64,000 nucleotides of DNA from Azospirillum sp051124815 (GTDB lineage: Bacteria; Pseudomonadota; Alphaproteobacteria; Azospirillales; Azospirillaceae): positions 1,116,001 to 1,180,000 of the forward strand of contig NZ_CP118485.1 of assembly GCF_051124815.1 (NCBI RefSeq), in the 5' to 3' direction. Within the stretch, counting starts at the first letter, position 1. Each line of letters opens with the position of its first letter. This document shows, one piece after another, positions 59,024 through 64,000 of this stretch. The notes under the pieces were generated by a model. That model was not told where the DNA came from. It did not search any database and was given only the letters and a program-made list of their open reading frames with translations. The position numbers were made by a program, and so were the translations under genes.

Positions 59024-60853
59024 ATGAATCGCGTCAGGATCGCTGCGCTCGCCACCTGCCTGACCGCACTCGCCGCGGTCCCGGCAAGCGCTGCGGACTA
59101 TTCCTCCACCATCTTTTTCGGCGACAGCCTGACCGACAGCGGGGCATTCCAGTCCCTGCTGCCCTTCGGTGGCAAGTTCACCACCAATCCGGGGCCGGTA
59201 TGGGCGGAGAACCTTGCCGGGGCGCTCGGCACTTCCGCCACCACGGCGGCGCGGGGCGGCACCGACTATGCGGTCGGCGGCGCGCGGGTGAACACGTCGG
59301 TCGGCGTCCCGGCGACCGGCCCGACGGCCCTGGCGCCCAGCGTGGTGACGCAGGTCTCCGGCTATCTCGCTTCCACCGGCGGGCGGGCCGATCCGAACGC
59401 GCTCTACACTGTCTGGGGCGGCGCCAACGACATCTTCGCCGCGCTCAACAACCCGGCCACCGCCCAGGCGACGGTAACCCAGGCGGCCGGCGATCTGGTG
59501 ACTCAGGTGGCGCGGCTGCGCGCCGCCGGCGCGCGCACCATCCTGGTGCCGACGGTGCCGGATATCGGATCGACCCCGTTCGGGCAGGCGCAGGGCGCGA
59601 CGGCGGCGGCGCAGATCACGCAACTGGTCAGCGGCTATAACCAGCTCGTCACGCTGGGGCTGGCCAATGCCGGCGTTTCGGTCATTCCGATCGACACCTA
59701 TTCGCTGCTGCGGGCGGCGGTGGCGAATCCGGCCTCCTTCGGCTTCGCCAATGTGTCCGGCACCGCCTGCACCACCAGCAGTTCGCTGCTCTGCACCTCC
59801 GCCTCGCTGGTGACGCCGAACGCGGCGCAGAGCTACCTGTTCGCCGACGGCGTCCACCCGACCACGGCCGGGCATCGCGCAGTGTCGGACTTCGTGCTGA
59901 ACGCGCTGACCGCCCCCGGCAACGTCGCGCAGCTCGCCGAATCGCCGATCCACACCCGCGACCGGCTGACCGCCACCATCCTGGCCCAGGCGGCGACCAG
60001 CCTGTGGAGTCGCAAGCCGGGTACCAGCGGCGCCTGGGTCAGCGGCGGAGTCGGCCGTCTGACCAGCGACCGCACCGGCGACCCCGGCATCGGCGGACAG
60101 ACGGAAGTGCGCGGCACGCCGCTGTCGGTCAGCGTCGGCATCGACAAGCGCTTCACCGAGAACCTGCTGCTCGGCGTGGCAGGAACGGCGTCGCACTACC
60201 GCGGCAGCTTTTCCACCGGCGGCGACTACAAGCAGCGGGAGTATGTGCTGAGCGGCTACGGCGTCTATCGCATGGGGGGCGCCTTCCTGAACGGCGTCGG
60301 GTCCGTCGGCTTCGCCGATTACGACCTGCGGCGCGGCGTGACCATCAACGGCACCGACCATTCCACCGGCGGCAACACCGAGGGCTTCAACGCCTCCATC
60401 GGCGCCGAGGGCGGCTATGAATTCACCCTGGGCGGGCTGACCCATGGCCCGGTGCTGGGCCTGCGCTACCAGCATGTCGAGGTCGAGGGCTTCAGCGAGG
60501 ACAGCAGCCTGTTCGGCTTCACCTACCGCTCACAGACCCGCAACTCGCTGGTCGGCAGCGTCGGCTATCAGGCCGCCTATGATTTCGGCAGTGTCCTGCC
60601 CTATGCTAAGGTGACGCTGAACCGGGAGTTCAAGGACGACCAGCGCAGCATCACGGTGGAAAGCCGCAGCATCTCCACGCTCGCCTACGACGTGGCGGTG
60701 GCGAAGCCCGATCGCAGCTATGTCGACCTGACCGCCGGCGCATCCTTCAAGCTGGCGGAGTCGGTGACCGGCACGCTTGGCCTGAATGCGCGGGTGGGTG
60801 AGGAGAACCGCCGCGATTACGGCGGCTTTGTCGGCGTCAGTGTCGGTTTCTGA
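59024..60853 (+). CDS. Autotransporter GDSL esterase/lipase (EstA-like)
   Basis: 609 residues from ATG 59024 (GGGGAG upstream). The signal peptide is about 23 residues (LATCLTALAAVPASA). The passenger is an SGNH/GDSL hydrolase: IFFGDSLTDSGAF (Ser nucleophile), YAVGGARVNTS (Gly block), WGGANDIFAALN (Asn block) and FADGVHPTTAGHR (catalytic Asp/His). From about residue 325 to the end there is an autotransporter beta barrel ending in the expected terminal Phe (GVSVGF). It is probably displayed at the cell surface. The substrate is unknown; Pseudomonas EstA acts on short esters and affects rhamnolipids and motility. Confidence 0.9.
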   Translation: MNRVRIAALATCLTALAAVPASAADYSSTIFFGDSLTDSGAFQSLLPFGGKFTTNPGPVWAENLAGALGTSATTAARGGTDYAVGGARVNTSVGVPATGPTALAPSVVTQVSGYLASTGGRADPNALYTVWGGANDIFAALNNPATAQATVTQAAGDLVTQVARLRAAGARTILVPTVPDIGSTPFGQAQGATAAAQITQLVSGYNQLVTLGLANAGVSVIPIDTYSLLRAAVANPASFGFANVSGTACTTSSSLLCTSASLVTPNAAQSYLFADGVHPTTAGHRAVSDFVLNALTAPGNVAQLAESPIHTRDRLTATILAQAATSLWSRKPGTSGAWVSGGVGRLTSDRTGDPGIGGQTEVRGTPLSVSVGIDKRFTENLLLGVAGTASHYRGSFSTGGDYKQREYVLSGYGVYRMGGAFLNGVGSVGFADYDLRRGVTINGTDHSTGGNTEGFNASIGAEGGYEFTLGGLTHGPVLGLRYQHVEVEGFSEDSSLFGFTYRSQTRNSLVGSVGYQAAYDFGSVLPYAKVTLNREFKDDQRSITVESRSISTLAYDVAVAKPDRSYVDLTAGASFKLAESVTGTLGLNARVGEENRRDYGGFVGVSVGF

Positions 60854-60927
60854 CGAAAGGCGGGGTGACCGTGGGCAAGTCCGCTCCATATCAGGGGCGG
60901 ATTTGCCAACGGGAGGATGAGAAAGCC

Positions 60928-61623
60928 ATGTCCGAGGTGATGATCGACGCCGGCGATGGCGGCCGCTTTTCGGCCTATGTCGCCAAGCCCAAGGTGACGC
61001 CGGCAGGCGGTCTGGTGGTGATCCAGGAGATCTTCGGCGTCAACGCGGTGATGCGAGAGCAATGCGACTGGTACGCCTCGCAGGGTTTCCTGGCGGTGTG
61101 CCCCGACCTGTTCTGGCGCCAGCAGCCGGGCATCCAGTTGACCGACAAGACTGAAGCGGAGTGGAACAAGGCCTTCGCCCTGATGAACGGCATGGACCAG
61201 GACAAGGCGGTGGAGGACCTGAAGGCGGCTCTGTCCTGGGTGCGCGGGCAGGATGGCTGCACCGGGAAGGCGGGCAGCGTCGGCTACTGCCTGGGTGGCC
61301 GGTTGGCCTTCATGATGGCGACGCGGTCGGACGCCGACGCCAATGTCGGCTATTACGGCGTCGGGCTGGAAGGGCTGCTGGGCGAGGCGGGAAACATCGG
61401 CAAGCCGCTGCTTCTGCACATCGCCGAAAACGACAAGTTCTCCAGCCCCGAAAAGCGCGACGCGGTGGTGGCCGGGTTGAAGGACAACAAGTGGGTGACC
61501 GCGAAGGTCTATCCCGGCATGGACCACGCCTTCGCCCGGCCGGGCGGCGAGCATTACGACCAGGACGCGGCCGACGAGGCCAACCGGCTGACGGTGGAGT
61601 TCTTCCGCACGCATCTGGCGTGA
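60928..61623 (+). CDS. Dienelactone hydrolase family protein
   Basis: 231 residues from ATG 60928 with GGGAGGATGAG upstream. An alpha/beta hydrolase with a Cys nucleophile: LVVIQEIFGVNAVMREQCDW, split as IQEIFGVN and MREQCDWYA, then VGYCLGGRLAF (Cys), HIAENDKFSSP (Asp) and GMDHAFARPGG (His). Dienelactone hydrolases open the lactone ring in chloroaromatic degradation, but stand-alone members often have other or unknown substrates. No aromatic pathway genes are adjacent. Confidence 0.88.
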   Translation: MSEVMIDAGDGGRFSAYVAKPKVTPAGGLVVIQEIFGVNAVMREQCDWYASQGFLAVCPDLFWRQQPGIQLTDKTEAEWNKAFALMNGMDQDKAVEDLKAALSWVRGQDGCTGKAGSVGYCLGGRLAFMMATRSDADANVGYYGVGLEGLLGEAGNIGKPLLLHIAENDKFSSPEKRDAVVAGLKDNKWVTAKVYPGMDHAFARPGGEHYDQDAADEANRLTVEFFRTHLA

Positions 61624-61646
61624 GGGTAGTCGATTTCTGAGGTGCT

Positions 61647-61702
61647 TTTGCCCCCACCCTAACCCTCCTTCGCCTTCGGCGGGAGAGGGGCGGGGAGGGG
61701 GC
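61647..61702. repeat. GC-rich intergenic repeat, copy D (single unit)
   Basis: A single unit beginning TTTGCCCCCACCCTAACCC, with a CGCCTTCGGCG core and GGGAGAGGGG, ending GGGGAGGGGGCA. It lies between the dienelactone hydrolase and kdsA genes and is of the same family as copies A-C. Confidence 0.7.
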
Positions 61703-61825
61703 ATTCGGCAGGCGCCTAAGTGGCTTGCAGCGCGCACCGCCGCCCACCATTGACCATGTCTCCATTTAATGGGATGCAAAGGCCCACGGGCGCCCTCTCG
61801 CCTGTTTTCGTTTTGGAGCACTCCG

Positions 61826-62653
61826 ATGACCACGCCGCGCCCTGTCCAGATCGGCGACCTGACCGTTGCCAACGACCGTCCCTTTGTCCTGATCGCCGGC
61901 CCCTGCCAGATGGAAAGCCGCGACCATGCGTTGGAGACCGCGTCCGCGTTGGTGGAGATGACCAGGGCGCTGGGCATGGGGCTGATCTACAAGTCGAGCT
62001 TCGACAAGGCCAACCGCACTTCCATCACCACCGCGCGCGGCCTGGGCATGGACAAGGCGCTGCCGATCTTTGCGGAAATCCGCGAGCGCTTCGGCTGCCC
62101 AGTCATCACCGATGTGCATGAATCCACGCAGTGCGCTCCCGTCGCCGAGGCGGTGGACGTGCTGCAGATCCCCGCGTTCCTCTGCCGCCAGACCGACCTG
62201 CTGATCGCCGCCGCCCAGACCGGCCGCGCGGTGAACGTCAAGAAGGGCCAGTTCCTGGCGCCGTGGGACATGAAGAACGTCGCCGCCAAGCTGGTCGCCT
62301 CGGGCAACGAGCGCGTCATGCTGTGCGAGCGCGGCGCCAGCTTCGGCTACAACACGCTGGTGTCGGACATGCGCTCCCTGCCGATCATGGCGGAGACCGG
62401 CTTCCCGGTGGTGTTCGACGCCACCCACTCCGTCCAGCAGCCGGGCGGGCAGGGCACCACCTCGGGCGGCCAGCGCGAGTTCGTGCCGGTTCTGGCCCGT
62501 GCCGCCATCGCGGTCGGCGTCGCCGCCGTCTTCATGGAGACGCACGAGAACCCCGACAGCGCCCCCAGCGATGGCCCGAACATGGTCCCGCTGAAGGACA
62601 TGCCGGCCCTATTGGCGAAGCTCCAGGCCTTCGACCGTCTGGCGAAGTCCTAA
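61826..62653 (+). CDS. kdsA: 3-deoxy-D-manno-octulosonate 8-phosphate synthase
   Basis: 275 residues from ATG 61826. A class I aldolase-like TIM barrel: FVLIAGPCQMESRDHAL (substrate loop), IYKSSFDKANRTS (catalytic Lys), PVITDVHESTQCAPVAEAVD, VNVKKGQFLAPWDM and DATHSVQQPGG. It condenses phosphoenolpyruvate and arabinose-5-phosphate to KDO-8-phosphate for lipopolysaccharide. The Asn rather than Cys in GPCQME-type position and the length are consistent with the usual family; metal dependence is not assigned. Confidence 0.96.
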   Translation: MTTPRPVQIGDLTVANDRPFVLIAGPCQMESRDHALETASALVEMTRALGMGLIYKSSFDKANRTSITTARGLGMDKALPIFAEIRERFGCPVITDVHESTQCAPVAEAVDVLQIPAFLCRQTDLLIAAAQTGRAVNVKKGQFLAPWDMKNVAAKLVASGNERVMLCERGASFGYNTLVSDMRSLPIMAETGFPVVFDATHSVQQPGGQGTTSGGQREFVPVLARAAIAVGVAAVFMETHENPDSAPSDGPNMVPLKDMPALLAKLQAFDRLAKS

Positions 62654-62740
62654 ACAGGCTTAATTGGATTTGGGGCGCGTGCCGTGCTTCATTGGCGCGC
62701 CTCCCGGTTTTTCGGGCCGGTTCAGCCTTCGGGGACAGTC

Positions 62741-63211
62741 ATGATGGTCGGTCGGAGTTTTCGGGGTGCGGTCGTGGCGCTCCTGCTGCTGGTGGTCGCC
62801 TTCCCGGCGATGGCGCTGGAGAGCTTCCAGAAATCCAAGCTGACCGTCGAGACGGCGGGCGGCGGCAAGTTCCGCTTCGATGTCGAACTGGCGCTGACGC
62901 CCGGCCAGCAGGCCCAGGGGCTGATGTTCCGCCAGTCGATGCCGGCCGATGCCGGGATGCTGTTCGTCTACGACCGGGTGCAGCCGGCCAGCTTCTGGAT
63001 GAAGAACACGCTGATCCCGCTCGACATGCTGTTCATCGCCGCCGACGGCCGCATCGTGAACATCCACGAGCGCGCGGTCCCGGAATCGCTGGACTCCGTC
63101 AATTCCGACGGGCCGGTGAAGGCGATCCTGGAACTGAACGGCGGCATGGCCTCGCGGCTGGGCATCCGTCCCGGCGACCGCGTGGTGTCTCCCGACATCG
63201 CCAAGCCCTGA
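62741..63211 (+). CDS. DUF192 family periplasmic protein
   Basis: 156 residues from ATG 62741 (GGGGACAGTC upstream; an adjacent ATG at 62744 is possible). A signal peptide of about 24 residues (VVALLLLVVAFPAMA), then a DUF192 domain: VELALTPGQQAQGLMFRQ, GMLFVYDRVQPASFWMKNT, LIPLDMLFIAADGRIV and ILELNGGMASRLGI. The conserved FWMKNT and PLDMLFI phrases identify the family, whose function is unknown. It lies after kdsA in the same direction. Confidence 0.87.
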   Translation: MMVGRSFRGAVVALLLLVVAFPAMALESFQKSKLTVETAGGGKFRFDVELALTPGQQAQGLMFRQSMPADAGMLFVYDRVQPASFWMKNTLIPLDMLFIAADGRIVNIHERAVPESLDSVNSDGPVKAILELNGGMASRLGIRPGDRVVSPDIAKP

Positions 63212-63312
63212 ACGGAAAAACCCTCTCGCCGATAGATGATCCGCCGCCCCTGACTTTCGCGTAAACTCGCCCAGATCAATCGCGCGGGGCTTTGGCGGCG
63301 CGGAGGGCTGGG

Positions 63313-64000
63313 ATGGCCAAGAGAGCAAGCGGCCGGTCGGCGATCTTCCTTGGGCTGGCGCTCAGCGCCGCGGCCGGCCTGTCCGCCTATGTCATGCTGG
63401 CGCAGGCCGAACCGGGGCCGTCCTATCGGCTGGCGCGGGTCGAACAGGGCCCTCTGGTCAGCGCCATCACCGCCACCGGCACGATGAGCGCGCTGGTGAC
63501 GGTGGAGGTCAGTTCCCAACTCTCCGGCCAGATCGCGGAGCTGTATGCCGATTTCAACAGCCGGGTCACCAGCGGGCAGATCCTCGCCCGGCTGAACGGC
63601 GACCAGCTTGCCGCCCGGCTGGCCCAGGCCGGCGCTGATGTCGATTCGGCCAAGGCGGCGCTGATCCAGCAGCAGGCGCTGCACGACAAGGCGCGGGCCG
63701 ATCTCGCCAGCGCCAAGGCCAGCGTCGTCAATGCCGACGCCCAGATCGTTCGTGCCGACCTCGCCCAGCGCGACGCGGAGCGCGACCTGCGGCGCCGGCG
63801 CGACCTGCGGGGGCGCGGTGTCGTCGCCGCCGCCGATCTGGAGAAGACGGAAACCGCCGCCCACAGCGCGCAAGCCCAACTGATCGCCGCCCGTGCCCAG
63901 AAACGGCAGGCCGAAGCGGCGGAGGCGTCGGCCGATGCCTCGCTGGCGGTCGCCGCCGCCCAGGTGGAGGTCGCCCGCGCCCAAGTGGCCCAACGCGAGG
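63313..64000 (+). CDS. HlyD/MacA-type membrane-fusion adaptor, 5' part (cut by window edge)
   Basis: The frame from ATG 63313 stays open to the window end (229 codons). GGAGGGCTGGG lies upstream. One membrane anchor near the N-terminus (SAIFLGLALSAAAGLSAYV) is followed by a lipoyl-type half-motif (SAITATGTMSALVTVEVSSQ, then SGQIAELYADFNSRV) and an Ala-rich coiled-coil hairpin (AGADVDSAKAALIQQQALHD). This is the layout of MacA-like adaptors that link an inner-membrane ABC exporter to a TolC-type channel. A macB-like gene would be expected beyond the window. Confidence 0.87.
   Translation, partial: MAKRASGRSAIFLGLALSAAAGLSAYVMLAQAEPGPSYRLARVEQGPLVSAITATGTMSALVTVEVSSQLSGQIAELYADFNSRVTSGQILARLNGDQLAARLAQAGADVDSAKAALIQQQALHDKARADLASAKASVVNADAQIVRADLAQRDAERDLRRRRDLRGRGVVAAADLEKTETAAHSAQAQLIAARAQKRQAEAAEASADASLAVAAAQVEVARAQVAQRE

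Noticed and set aside
56237..60475. A 1412-codon minus-strand open frame spanning secG, pyrG and the esterase
   Set aside because: It is antisense to well-recognised genes with intact motifs, has Ala/Arg/Gly/Val-rich composition without domains, and crosses terminators and repeats. High GC makes such frames common.
1..64000. Mobile elements, prophage or CRISPR array
   Set aside because: No transposase, integrase, phage structural gene or regularly spaced direct repeats with spacers were seen; the only tandem repeats are the 26-bp pyrG array and the 30-bp coding duplication.

Overview
The window looks like chromosomal DNA of a high-GC alphaproteobacterium, most likely Rhodospirillales and close to Azospirillum. 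The reasons are a fused TrpE-TrpG anthranilate synthase behind a Trp-codon leader, GapR (DUF2312), split PntAA/PntAB subunits, DUF1244, an MbfA-type ferritin/VIT1 fusion, a MarR-OmpR-EnvZ block, and the density of PAS/MHYT/hybrid signalling proteins. The assignment rests on recognising families, not on a search. I saw no rRNA, tRNA, CRISPR array, prophage or insertion sequence.

Layout: 0-6 kb is a surface polysaccharide block (Wzz-like end, two family 2 glycosyltransferases, a very large SLBB export protein) with an XRE regulator. 6-9 kb holds two polyamine-type amidohydrolases around a SprA-like protein. 9.3-12.1 kb has a MarR regulator, a long pentapeptide-repeat protein and PhoU. 12.1-14.6 kb is the trp attenuator and trpE(G), followed by gapR. 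15.3-18.3 kb is the pntAA-pntAB-pntB transhydrogenase operon, whose reading frames are broken by four short indels. 19-21.7 kb is an SsuABC/NrtABC-type importer. 21.8-25.9 kb is threonine dehydratase coupled to a membrane-anchored penicillin acylase.

26-38 kb is rich in signalling: an MHYT hybrid kinase, a PAS-GGDEF cyclase, a receiver fused to an RsbW-like ATPase, and a hybrid kinase with two receivers and an Hpt domain. cobD/cobC (cobalamin side chain) lie among them. 38-44 kb carries a periplasmic solute-binding protein, a GST, a minus-strand operon of TusA-like, DUF2478-DUF364 and DUF1244 genes, an SDR and a YegD-type Hsp70. 44-50 kb is envelope and Fe-S quality control (mrp, hflK, hflC, degP). 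50-55 kb has a LuxR-type regulator, EnvZ/OmpR, a PetP-like MarR regulator and MbfA. 55.6-64 kb is mostly housekeeping (tpiA, secG, pyrG, kdsA) with an autotransporter esterase, a dienelactone hydrolase, a DUF192 protein and the start of an HlyD-type adaptor cut by the window edge.

The non-coding features most worth attention are a predicted leaderless trpL attenuator, a 26-bp-periodic array of palindromes just before pyrG, and a family of GC-rich inverted repeats at four intergenic sites. The best candidates for undescribed biology are the TusA / DUF2478-DUF364 / DUF1244 operon and the hybrid kinase next to the receiver-ATPase protein. These are inferences from domains and neighbourhood, not demonstrated systems.
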